DNA from: JABJOR01 sp965603075
GTDB taxonomy: Bacteria; Pseudomonadota; Alphaproteobacteria; Rhodospirillales; Casp-alpha2
DNA: 64,000 bases
Assembly (NCBI GenBank): GCA_965603075.1
Contig: CBFDBO010000011.1
Location: forward strand, 1-64,000
Reading direction: 5' to 3'
Shown: piece after piece, positions 16,316 through 24,822 of the stretch
How positions within the stretch are numbered: position 1 is the first letter of the stretch
Layout: each line of letters begins with the position of its first letter
Notes under the pieces: model-generated
Database searches by the model: none
The model's input: the letters and a program-made list of their open reading frames with translations, nothing else
What the model was told of the DNA's origin: nothing
Program-made: the position numbers and the translations under genes

Positions 16316-17242
16316 ATGTGGATTTATATTCTCCGGCGAACATTATTGCTCATACCCATTTTTTTTATCATATCTATTGTCGTATTTTCCCTTATCCATA
16401 TGGTTCCGGGAGACCCGATTGATTCTTTATTAGGGCCAGGCTCATTGATCAGTGATAGAGATGCCCTCATTGCTGCTTATGGATTGGATAAGTCTCTTCC
16501 CATTCAATATTTTGTATGGATGAAAGCTTTCCTTATGGGTGATATGGGGCAATCCATAATTGAGAAACAGCCCGTCGCAGATATGATTTTTCACAACATG
16601 CCTTTCACCCTTCGTTTGGGTATTGCATCGTTGGTTGTATCTTTTGTTTTTGGTATTTTTCTCGGCATTATTTCAGCAGCAACGCGCAATACAATAATTG
16701 ATTATATTTCGATGGTCATTGCTTTGCTGGGTGTCACGGTTCCAGCTTTCTGGTTGGGCCTAATCTTAATGTTAATCTTCTCGGTAAACCTTGGCTGGTT
16801 TCCTGTCTCCGGTTCAGGTAGTTGGCAAACTTTGGTCCTGCCCGCTTTGACCGTTGGGTTAGGAGGCGCTGGCTTGATCGCCAGAATAACCCGCGCCAGT
16901 ATGTTGGAGATGTTCAATAAAGAATTCATATTGCTCCTTTATGCCAAAGGTCTGAGTAAAAAAACAATCATCGTCAACCACATATTCCGAAATGCACTCA
17001 TGCCTGTGATCACTATTCTAGGCCTGAGGTTAGGTTGGATATTGGGGGGGGCGGTTACAATTGAAATTGTCTTTAGTCGTCCCGGAATTGGAAATATGCT
17101 TCTCACATCCCTATACCGCCGAGATTACCCCGTAGTGCAGGCATCACTACTGTTCTTAACCATGGCGGTCATCATTGGAGCCTTTATTACAGATATAATT
17201 TATTCATACGCAGACCCAAGAGTAAGGGACACATACAAATGA
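16316..17242 (+). CDS. ABC transporter permease (DppB-like)
   Basis: This integral membrane permease has 308 residues and starts MWIYILRRTLLLIPIFF, the usual amphipathic start of DppB/OppB, then has six predicted helices. The cytoplasmic EAA loop appears at about residues 205-235 (YAKGLSKKTIIVNHIFRNALMPV), where the ATPases dock. It is the first of two permeases of the importer, 34 bp before the second. GGAG precedes the start codon. Confidence 0.92.
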   Translation: MWIYILRRTLLLIPIFFIISIVVFSLIHMVPGDPIDSLLGPGSLISDRDALIAAYGLDKSLPIQYFVWMKAFLMGDMGQSIIEKQPVADMIFHNMPFTLRLGIASLVVSFVFGIFLGIISAATRNTIIDYISMVIALLGVTVPAFWLGLILMLIFSVNLGWFPVSGSGSWQTLVLPALTVGLGGAGLIARITRASMLEMFNKEFILLLYAKGLSKKTIIVNHIFRNALMPVITILGLRLGWILGGAVTIEIVFSRPGIGNMLLTSLYRRDYPVVQASLLFLTMAVIIGAFITDIIYSYADPRVRDTYK

Positions 17243-17275
17243 TAAATTATAAACGATGGAGCATAGAGGCCTAAA

Positions 17276-18142
17276 ATGGATCAGCCAATTTACCAATCTC
17301 CTTGGGTCGTAATTTTTCGGCGCTTTTCTAGTAATAAGATGGGTGTCCTCGGAACGGTCCTGATCCTATTGCTCGTGTTAACGGCCATTTTTGCGCCTTG
17401 GTTAGAACCTTACTCATTCAAAGCCCAGAATATAGATTTGATGAATAGCATGCCCTCGGCACAACATCTATTGGGTACCGATGAGTTCGGACGGGATTTG
17501 TTAAGCCGAATTATTCGCGGTGCCAGAATTTCCTTTGTGGTTGGCGTGGTGTCCGTTGCTATATCTGTCGTTATCGGTGTGATTATTGGCTCTATAGCGG
17601 GATTTTATGGGGGCATTGTGGATGTCGTTCTAACAACGATTGCTGATTTAACGTGGTCGATGCCAGCGATCCTTGTCGCTTTGTTATTGGTTGCGGTAAT
17701 CGGTGCTGGATTGGAAAGTGTCGTGGTGGCTATTGGGATTTCATATTGGGCAGAATATGCGCGCCTTATTCGCGGGCAAATTTTGTCTTTAAAAAATGCT
17801 ACGTTTATCGAGGCAACAAAATCACTTGGTGCTTCTGATGCGGTTATTTTATTCAAACACCTTATTCCAAATTGCATTTCTCCGATTATTGTTGCGGCGA
17901 CTATTGGAATCGGGAATGCGATCGTACTGGAAGCGACACTTGGTTTTCTAGGGATGGGCGCGCAGCCACCAACCCCCAGTTGGGGGGCAATGATGAGTGC
18001 AGGAACGGCCTATTTGTTTATCTCACCTTGGGTCATTATCTTTCCGGGTATCGCCATGATGATTACGGTATTGGGTTTTAATCTTTTCGGAGATGCGCTC
18101 ATTGATATTCTGGATGTCAAAAACAATGAGACCAAAAAATGA
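17276..18142 (+). CDS. ABC transporter permease (DppC-like)
   Basis: This permease has 288 residues, with the N-terminal OppC-type segment, the LLGTDEFGRDLLSRII motif after the first helix, and the EAA loop ATKSLGASDAVILFKHLIPN in the second half. It pairs with the DppB-like permease to form the channel. The stop codon overlaps the following ATPase gene by 4 bp (ATGA), a sign of translational coupling. Confidence 0.92.
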   Translation: MDQPIYQSPWVVIFRRFSSNKMGVLGTVLILLLVLTAIFAPWLEPYSFKAQNIDLMNSMPSAQHLLGTDEFGRDLLSRIIRGARISFVVGVVSVAISVVIGVIIGSIAGFYGGIVDVVLTTIADLTWSMPAILVALLLVAVIGAGLESVVVAIGISYWAEYARLIRGQILSLKNATFIEATKSLGASDAVILFKHLIPNCISPIIVAATIGIGNAIVLEATLGFLGMGAQPPTPSWGAMMSAGTAYLFISPWVIIFPGIAMMITVLGFNLFGDALIDILDVKNNETKK

Positions 18143-19098
18143 CATTTTTGAAAGTCACTGATTTAGCCGTCGAATTTACGTCCAATAAAAGGTCCGTCAC
18201 CCCCATTAACGGCGTGTCTTTTGAAATGGAAGCTGGCGAAGTGCTTGGTATTGTGGGGGAGACCGGGTCAGGCAAGTCTTTAACGGCGCAAGCCATTATG
18301 GGGCTATCACCGCTTGTTGGAGGGAAGGTTTCTGGCTCTGTACTATTTGGTGAAAAAGATTTGCTGACGCTGAGCGGTGAAGAAATGCAAACCATCCGCG
18401 GGGCTGAAATATCCTATATTCCGCAAAACCCGATGACGTCATTGGACCCGGTTTTTCGGGTCGGCGACCAAATCATTGAAGGTATCAGGAAGCATCGCAA
18501 TATATCGGTCAAAGAAGCAAAAAAGCTGACTCTTGATTTAATGGAAAAATTGCACATTCCCTCCCCAGCCCATGTTTATATGCAGTATCCGCATCAACTT
18601 TCTGGAGGCTTAAAACAGAGAATAGTAATAGCAATTGGATTGATTACAAACCCCAAGCTCCTTATTGCCGATGAACCGACCACAGCCTTGGACGTGACCG
18701 TACAAGCTCAAATTATGGGCTTGTTTAAAGAACAAACCATCGACAAGGGTATTAGCTTGCTTCTTATTACCCATGATTTGGGGGTTGTTGCTCAAGTTTG
18801 CGATAAAGTCGCTGTGATGTATGCGGGGAATATTGTGGAATACGGCGATATTAAAACCTTATTTAGCAACCCGAAACACCCTTATACGCGGGCACTATTG
18901 GCCTGTATTCCATTTATGGGTATGGAAAAGGGCTCTCTTTCAGCGATCAGTGGGAATGTCCCCAACGCGGGTAATTACCCTGAAGGGTGTCGTTTTCATA
19001 CACGCTGCCCCCAAGTCAAACCTCAGTGCAAGACAGATGTACCACTGATGAGAAATATCTCAGCCGGAATTTCGACCGCCTGTCATATTTACGAATAA
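18139..19098 (+). CDS. ABC transporter ATP-binding protein (DppD-like)
   Basis: This ATPase has 319 residues with Walker A GETGSGKS, the signature LSGGLKQR, Walker B LLIADEP and the switch His in LLITHD. The C-terminal oligopeptide-transporter extension is present (HPYTRALLACIP and a Cys-containing GCRFHTRCP), which in related proteins can carry an iron-sulfur cluster. It pairs with the next ATPase. Its start is fixed by the 4-bp overlap with the permease gene. Confidence 0.93.
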   Translation: MTFLKVTDLAVEFTSNKRSVTPINGVSFEMEAGEVLGIVGETGSGKSLTAQAIMGLSPLVGGKVSGSVLFGEKDLLTLSGEEMQTIRGAEISYIPQNPMTSLDPVFRVGDQIIEGIRKHRNISVKEAKKLTLDLMEKLHIPSPAHVYMQYPHQLSGGLKQRIVIAIGLITNPKLLIADEPTTALDVTVQAQIMGLFKEQTIDKGISLLLITHDLGVVAQVCDKVAVMYAGNIVEYGDIKTLFSNPKHPYTRALLACIPFMGMEKGSLSAISGNVPNAGNYPEGCRFHTRCPQVKPQCKTDVPLMRNISAGISTACHIYE

Positions 19099-19112
19099 GG
19101 AAAAGTTTAAGC

Positions 19113-20084
19113 GTGGAAAATTTTTTAGACGTTCAAAATTTATCAGTTTCCTTTGACGTAAGAGGGGGATTGTTCCTGCGAAAAATTGGCACCATTCAGG
19201 CCGTCAATGATGTTTCTTTTTCAATGCGCAAAGGCGAGACCGTTGGCGTGGTTGGAGAATCTGGTTGCGGCAAGTCCACTTTGGCACGTTTGATATTACG
19301 GCTTGTTGAAGCTTCAAGCGGTAAGGTGTGTTTGAATGGCACCGATATTTTAGAACTGACCAAAAATGAATTACAGGCCCAACGACGCCATATGCAGATG
19401 GTCTTTCAAGACCCGTTCTCGGTGATGGATCCACGTTACACTATTTTCCGAAGCCTCAGCGAACCCTTCAAGATTAGAAATATAAAACATACAACACAAG
19501 AACGGCTAGCCAAGATAAATGAGCTGCTGGAAATGGTGGATTTATCCCCCGCGCATGGACATTCTTATCCCCATCAACTTTCCGGCGGGCAGAAACAACG
19601 CGCGGATATTGCAAGGGCCCTTGCGCTTTCTCCGGAATTTTTGATTTTGGATGAACCCACAGCGGCTCTGGATGTCTCTGTTCAGGCTCAGGTGATAAAT
19701 TTACTGGAAAATCTTCGAGAAAAGTTAGATTTGACGTTTTTGTTTATCTCGCATGATCTCTCTCTGGTTAGTTATTTTTGTGACCGGATCATTGTCATGT
19801 ACCTTGGGAGCATCGTTGAGATTTCATCGACGGATACGGTTAGTAAAAGCCCCTATCACCCCTATACCAAAGCATTAATAGATAATATTTTCAGCACGGT
19901 TCCCAATAAAGAAGCCGCCATTTCTGTATTAGAAGGTGAAGTTCCCAGCCCCTTTAATTTACCATCTGGCTGTGTTTTTGCTTCTCGTTGCAATAGAGTA
20001 AAACCCCTATGCCGTGACGAAATACCTGTTTTAAAAGAGACCCCTGAAGGCGGGCAAGTTGCTTGCCACGACCCGCTTAATTAA
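19113..20084 (+). CDS. ABC transporter ATP-binding protein (DppF-like)
   Basis: The ATPase has 323 residues from GTG 19113, which is preferred over an ATG at 18987 because the longer form would overlap the previous gene by over 100 bp and because AAGGA lies about 11 bases before the GTG. Walker A GESGCGKS, signature LSGGQKQR, Walker B LILDEP and the C-terminal PYTKALIDNIF/GCVFASRC extension are all present. It completes the five-gene importer. Confidence 0.92.
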   Translation: MENFLDVQNLSVSFDVRGGLFLRKIGTIQAVNDVSFSMRKGETVGVVGESGCGKSTLARLILRLVEASSGKVCLNGTDILELTKNELQAQRRHMQMVFQDPFSVMDPRYTIFRSLSEPFKIRNIKHTTQERLAKINELLEMVDLSPAHGHSYPHQLSGGQKQRADIARALALSPEFLILDEPTAALDVSVQAQVINLLENLREKLDLTFLFISHDLSLVSYFCDRIIVMYLGSIVEISSTDTVSKSPYHPYTKALIDNIFSTVPNKEAAISVLEGEVPSPFNLPSGCVFASRCNRVKPLCRDEIPVLKETPEGGQVACHDPLN

Positions 20085-20121
20085 AGGTTATGGTCTGGTC
20101 ACGATGAAGGATGATCCCCAA

Positions 20122-21738
20122 ATGTACGATATAGTAATCAAAAATGGACAGGTCATTGATGGCACTGGAACCCCAGCATTTCAATCTGACGTCGCCATAA
20201 ACAATGGTAAAATTGTGAAAGTTGAGCCCTCTATTATGGGGGATGCTAAAACTACAATAGATGCTTCAAATCTTATTGTAACGCCGGGTTTTATCGATAT
20301 TCATTCTCATACTGATGCGACGATCACAACGAATTCACGCGCCGAGAGTAAAATCAGACAAGGTGTAACCACGGAAGTGGTTGGCAACTGTGGCATGAGC
20401 GCCGCCCCCTTGACCCATGAATTTATGGCGGAAGTACGTGATCATTTAATCGTTAATTCGGATTTTGGAAAACCAGATGAAATTGGCAGAGAATGGGTTT
20501 CCTTCGCAGAGTACTTAAAGTTTTTAATTGATTTGCCTTTAGGTATAAACCTAATGCCATTGGTCGGGTTTGGAACCTTGCGTTCTGCTGTGATGGGGGT
20601 CAAAACAGGATCGCCAAGCGAAGCTGAAATGCAGGCGATGGAAGATTTATTGGAACTCAGCATCGATCAGGGGGCCGCCGGGCTATCAACAGGCTTGGAG
20701 TATGTCCCTGACAGTCATATGAAGACCGAGGAATTGATACGCCTTTGTGGTGTCATCAAACGCAAGAATAAAATTTATGCGACCCATATTAGAAACGAAG
20801 CTCAAACTTTGTTCCCTGCAATACGTGAAGCGATCCGTACGGGTGAAGAGTCTGGCTGCAAAGTACAAATTTCCCATTTAAAGTTGGGCGGAAAATTCAA
20901 TTGGGGTAAAACCAAAGAACTATTTGAAGTCTTAGAAAACGCGGTTGCCAGAGGTGTTCGACTTTCGTGGGACCAATATCCCTATGTTGCTTGGGGAACC
21001 GGACTGGTGGATTATATACCAGATTGGGTGATCTCAGATGGTCACGAAAAAATGATGCACTATCTTAGCGACCCGCAAACACGCGAGAGAATTCGCCAAG
21101 AAATAAATGAGGAAATAGATAAAGGAAGCCATGCGTATAACACCGCTCCTTGGGAAAATGTTCAAATCGCTATGGTGCGGTCCGAAAAATACAAAGACAT
21201 TATGGGGAAAAGAATTTCAACGATTGCAGAGGAATTGAATGTCGATCCACTTGAATTTGTGTTTGATCTGTTAATACATGAAAAAGGCTCGGTTAAAACA
21301 TTGGTTTTTTGTATGGATGAAGCCGATATCAAAGCAATTATGTGCCACCCTTCGACCATTATCGCCAGTGATGCCCGCGCCCTTGCCACGTATGGCGAAT
21401 TACACAAAGGCAGCACACATCCTCGCTATTATGGCGCTTTCCCCAGAATATTGGGAAAATATGTGCGGGACGAAAAGGTAATGTCTTTGGAAACAGCGAT
21501 TAAAAAAATGACCTCAATGCCGGCAGAAATTTTGGGTTTGGACACCAGAGGTATTCTTGCACCGGACATGATTGCAGATATAACAATTTTCAGTCCAGAT
21601 TTAGTAATAGACAAGGCGACTTATGAGAGCCCCCATCAATATTCCGTTGGCATTGATAAGGTTATTTTGAAGGGCCGGATCGTCATAGATGATGGTGAAC
21701 ATACAGATCAAATGCATGGTCAAATATTGAGTACGTAG
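20122..21738 (+). CDS. D-aminoacylase / N-acyl-D-amino-acid deacylase-like amidohydrolase
   Basis: This amidohydrolase has 538 residues. It opens MYDIVIKNGQVIDGTG, the standard N-terminus of the D-aminoacylase group, then has the metal motif DIHSHTD, the zinc-ligand Cys region in VGNCGMS, and later THIRNE and ISHLK for further metal ligands. ATG 20122 is chosen because AAGGA lies 10 bases upstream; ATG 20104 is an alternative. Enzymes of this family release amino acids from N-acyl-D-amino acids, and relatives act on dihydropyrimidines or similar amides. Its position at the end of the peptide-importer operon suggests it works on the imported substrate. Confidence 0.85.
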   Translation: MYDIVIKNGQVIDGTGTPAFQSDVAINNGKIVKVEPSIMGDAKTTIDASNLIVTPGFIDIHSHTDATITTNSRAESKIRQGVTTEVVGNCGMSAAPLTHEFMAEVRDHLIVNSDFGKPDEIGREWVSFAEYLKFLIDLPLGINLMPLVGFGTLRSAVMGVKTGSPSEAEMQAMEDLLELSIDQGAAGLSTGLEYVPDSHMKTEELIRLCGVIKRKNKIYATHIRNEAQTLFPAIREAIRTGEESGCKVQISHLKLGGKFNWGKTKELFEVLENAVARGVRLSWDQYPYVAWGTGLVDYIPDWVISDGHEKMMHYLSDPQTRERIRQEINEEIDKGSHAYNTAPWENVQIAMVRSEKYKDIMGKRISTIAEELNVDPLEFVFDLLIHEKGSVKTLVFCMDEADIKAIMCHPSTIIASDARALATYGELHKGSTHPRYYGAFPRILGKYVRDEKVMSLETAIKKMTSMPAEILGLDTRGILAPDMIADITIFSPDLVIDKATYESPHQYSVGIDKVILKGRIVIDDGEHTDQMHGQILST

Positions 21739-21750
21739 TCGGTTATCTTA

Positions 21751-22089
21751 TCAATCCGGAATTGATATCTCTAAATCAAGGAGCGGTGCGTATTGTTGGG
21801 CACCGAATATATCAGGGTCACCAGCAGAACCACTAGGGCGATTGCGGTAAATCGTGAACTTGATGGCGTAGGCAGGATCGAATTCAACAAAGTCAGAAAT
21901 TCTTTTGTCTTCTATTCCATACAGCTTGCATACGGTCTCGCGGGTTAAGCAGCCACTGTTTTTGACAAGGTCGTAATTTCCCTGGTCACGAAAGATAATA
22001 TCAAATGTGATTTTATCAACGCCCGCATTTTTACTGCGTATGGTTTTCGCTAAATCAGTTAACTTACGTGTTGTTTTGTTGTCGCTCAT
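21751..22089 (-). CDS. DUF4387 family protein
   Basis: This 112-residue protein has the sequence style of DUF4387 (LAKTIRSKNAG near the N-terminus, then DIIFRD). The family nearly always lies just after AtuA-like genes, as here, with 1 bp between the AtuA stop and this start. The biochemical role is unknown; it is probably a subunit or partner of the AtuA-like protein. It is convergent with the amidohydrolase gene. Confidence 0.85.
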   Translation of the reverse strand: MSDNKTTRKLTDLAKTIRSKNAGVDKITFDIIFRDQGNYDLVKNSGCLTRETVCKLYGIEDKRISDFVEFDPAYAIKFTIYRNRPSGSAGDPDIFGAQQYAPLLDLEISIPD

Positions 22090-22090
22090 C

Positions 22091-23452
22091 TCAAACTCCA
22101 GCTTCGGTCATATGTCTTGGGAATAATTCAAGGGCATCATCAACAGCCATTGTATGATTGAGGGTCCATGTATAGGCAGCACTTGCTTGCACGACTTCAT
22201 CAAGAACAAATGAAACTGACCCGGCCGTACCTTTTACATCGTCAAGACGGGCATAGAACATTTGCCGTGTCCCTGTCATGCATATTTCTTCGGCTTCTTC
22301 GGCTGTTGGCGCTACGGCTTGTACAACGATGCAAAGTTCATGGGATGTTGGGTTCTTTACGGTTTCAAGATCACCCATGATACCGTTTTTCCCGTATACA
22401 TTATAATGCAGTTCATACCCATCGTCACCGAAGCGTTCACGCACCTGTTCCTTTGCCCATCCGATAACTTTATCGACATTCTCAATCGTATAGGGATCAC
22501 GGATGCCAGCAATGCCGATAAATCGTTCCCCCGTTTTTCCAGAGCCTTCAAGTTTAACGCGAAATTCCTCAGCTGGGACAAATTCCTGACCCGTGATACG
22601 GGTTGTCTTTTCCGAAACCTGCTCATATTGACAGTTGGTCATATCCAACATACCGCCAGCGACGAACTCATGAAACGGATTAGAGCGTTCATACATGGCA
22701 TGTCCAGCGACGGAGGCAACCGTACATTTTTGTGCGGGGCTCATGGCTGTTACCAAAATTTCCCCCGTAGAGATTTCACCCATGACGGTTTCTTTCCCAC
22801 CATATGGTTCAGCACAGAATGAAGCGCACTCGAGTACTTTGCCCAAGTAATACGAGTCTGCTTCCCCATGCCCACGGTGCATAGCGGCAGAGGCAAATAT
22901 TGCACTATCAGAGCTTCGACCCCCAATAATCACATCTGCTCCTTGTTCAAGCAGGTCTAGGAAGGGATGGACGCCCGCCATAGCAACAATTCTATCGGTG
23001 GAATCAAGTTCTTGTTCTGTTAAGTCATGACGTTCATCTAGCCCTTTTATAGGGCTGTTATTATTCATTTTTGCGCGAACGAATTCTTTTTCAACTTCAG
23101 AATAGAAATACCCTAACTTGAATTTTGGCATGTTGTGTTTAATGGCAAGGTCTTTGATGATTGAAACAAACAGGTCAACTCGACTGTTTGTGCCTGTATC
23201 CCCAGCAGATCCAATCATCATTGGCACACCTAATTTACGTGCCCCCAGCAGCATTTGTTCTAAGTCATGGGTCTGCCAAGCGAGGGGACTGGCACACGCA
23301 TCACTGCCGAGCGGTCCTGGGCCAATATCGTCACTGCCAGAATCACAGGCAATAAAGTCTGGTTCTGCATCAACACCAATCCAATAACTCTCCGTTTTTA
23401 TGGGGGCAAAACCCAAATGACCATTGGGGCAAATAATTTTGGTGGATACCAT
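22091..23452 (-). CDS. AtuA-like protein (DUF1446, acyclic terpene utilisation family)
   Basis: The protein has 453 residues from ATG 23452, chosen over 23479 because AAGAAGG lies 9 bases upstream and the sequence after it is the family start. DUF1446 features include CDSGSDDIGPGPLG near the N-terminus, GSAGDTG, and IIGGRSSDSAIFA. AtuA is needed for growth of Pseudomonas on citronellol-type terpenes, but most relatives are uncharacterised hydroxyacid or CoA-related enzymes. Here it forms a two-gene unit with DUF4387 under a probable sigma-54 promoter, next to a sigma-54 activator. The actual substrate is unknown. Confidence 0.85.
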   Translation of the reverse strand: MVSTKIICPNGHLGFAPIKTESYWIGVDAEPDFIACDSGSDDIGPGPLGSDACASPLAWQTHDLEQMLLGARKLGVPMMIGSAGDTGTNSRVDLFVSIIKDLAIKHNMPKFKLGYFYSEVEKEFVRAKMNNNSPIKGLDERHDLTEQELDSTDRIVAMAGVHPFLDLLEQGADVIIGGRSSDSAIFASAAMHRGHGEADSYYLGKVLECASFCAEPYGGKETVMGEISTGEILVTAMSPAQKCTVASVAGHAMYERSNPFHEFVAGGMLDMTNCQYEQVSEKTTRITGQEFVPAEEFRVKLEGSGKTGERFIGIAGIRDPYTIENVDKVIGWAKEQVRERFGDDGYELHYNVYGKNGIMGDLETVKNPTSHELCIVVQAVAPTAEEAEEICMTGTRQMFYARLDDVKGTAGSVSFVLDEVVQASAAYTWTLNHTMAVDDALELFPRHMTEAGV

Positions 23453-23515
23453 TAAATAGAACCTTCTTTTATAGAACAATTTTGAAAATAATAATCTTCA
23501 GTTATGCATTAGTAA

Positions 23516-23531
23516 TGCATCATTTATGCCA
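23516..23531 (-). promoter_or_regulatory. Sigma-54 (-24/-12) promoter for the AtuA/DUF4387 pair
   Basis: On the minus strand, TGGCA (-24) and TGCA (-12) are spaced so that GG and GC are exactly 12 bases apart, as in the sigma-54 consensus. It lies about 64 bp upstream of the AtuA-like start codon. A gene for a sigma-54 activator is the next one upstream. Confidence 0.7.
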
Positions 23532-23644
23532 CTTATCTGCGGCATCAATAAGTTCAGGCTAATCAATGGGTTAGCTAAATGAAGGGTTTTAAGACAGAAT
23601 CTCACGCGTTAATTAAACGCCACTTTGTGTGCGCAGCACGCGCA

Positions 23645-24649
23645 TCATTGAGTAATTTTAAGTTTGCTAATCTGATGGCGCAGAGCATGACGGGAAATTT
23701 GTAAATCTTTCGCTGTCGCCGTTAAGTTACCATTAGACCTTTTGAGCGCGTCTTTTATTATCTGATATTGAAATAAGGATGTTGCATTATGAAACCCTTG
23801 TTTGCGAATAGTTTTTAAATTGAATAAGTCGTCTTCACTCATATCGGTTTCAAAATCTAATTCTGATTTGCCATGCTCGAGCTCTCGCATAATTCTGGGG
23901 GGAATGTGCCGGATTAGGATTTGATCATCTTGTTCAAGTATAAAGATTCTTTCCATTAAGTTTTCTAGTTCCCGAACGTTCCCTGGCCAATGGAATAATC
24001 GGAAAACTTCTTTAACGGAATCTTCTATGGAATGTATATTCCGGTCATACCGTGCATTAAATTTTCGGATAAAATACTGGCACAATAACAGTACATCATC
24101 TCCCCTCTCCCGTAGGGGAGGAATATTGATAGCGACCACCTGAAGTCTGTAATAAAGATCGTCTCTAAATTTTCCGTCTCGAACTTCTTTTGATAGAATT
24201 TTATTCGTGGCAGCAATAAATCGCGCATCTACTTTTTTAGCTTTTATCGCACCGACCCTACGAAATTCTTGCCTGTCCAGAAAACTCAGAATCTTTGCTT
24301 GAAGAACAGGTGCCAACTCACGGATTTCGTCAAAGAATATTGTTCCGCTATCGGCGGCTTCAACCAGACCAGTTTTTTGACTAATGGCACCCGTAAAGGC
24401 TCCTTTCTCGAACCCGAATAATTCACTTTCCATCAAATTTTCAGGAATTGCGGCACAATTAACGTCTATGAATTCCTTTTTGGAGCGAGAGGATAACTCA
24501 TGCATCATTCGAGCAACAAGCCCTTTACCCGTACCCGTTTCGCCATAAATTAAAATATTGCGTGCTTTACTCTCAGCTACTCGTTTAATTAATTGACGAA
24601 GTTCGATAATGCTCTCGTGTTCGCCAACTAAATTAACAGGACCATTCAT
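23645..24649 (-). CDS. Sigma-54-dependent transcriptional activator (AAA+ and Fis HTH only)
   Basis: This activator has 334 residues: an AAA+ domain almost from residue 1, with Walker A GETGTGKG, the sigma-54 contact loop GAFTGA, Walker B TIFFDE and arginine-finger region, then a Fis-type helix-turn-helix at the C-terminus (LTATAKDLQISRHALRHQI). It lacks an N-terminal receiver, GAF or PAS domain, as in PspF-type activators, so its control must come from a partner protein or expression level. It lies directly upstream of the AtuA-like gene on the same strand. Confidence 0.9.
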   Translation of the reverse strand: MNGPVNLVGEHESIIELRQLIKRVAESKARNILIYGETGTGKGLVARMMHELSSRSKKEFIDVNCAAIPENLMESELFGFEKGAFTGAISQKTGLVEAADSGTIFFDEIRELAPVLQAKILSFLDRQEFRRVGAIKAKKVDARFIAATNKILSKEVRDGKFRDDLYYRLQVVAINIPPLRERGDDVLLLCQYFIRKFNARYDRNIHSIEDSVKEVFRLFHWPGNVRELENLMERIFILEQDDQILIRHIPPRIMRELEHGKSELDFETDMSEDDLFNLKTIRKQGFHNATSLFQYQIIKDALKRSNGNLTATAKDLQISRHALRHQISKLKITQ

Positions 24650-24822
24650 TTTTTAACTCCGAATAAAATTAGAACTAGAGTGTATAGACCTGCCCGTCAG
24701 TTTCGCAAGGCTGGTCAGGTCAAAAATAGATTTCTCTTTCTTGGCAGTTAAAAATAATGGGAGATATCGTCATACTATCACCCTCATCACTATGCAGACA
24801 TATTATTAAACTCGTCTTGTGA

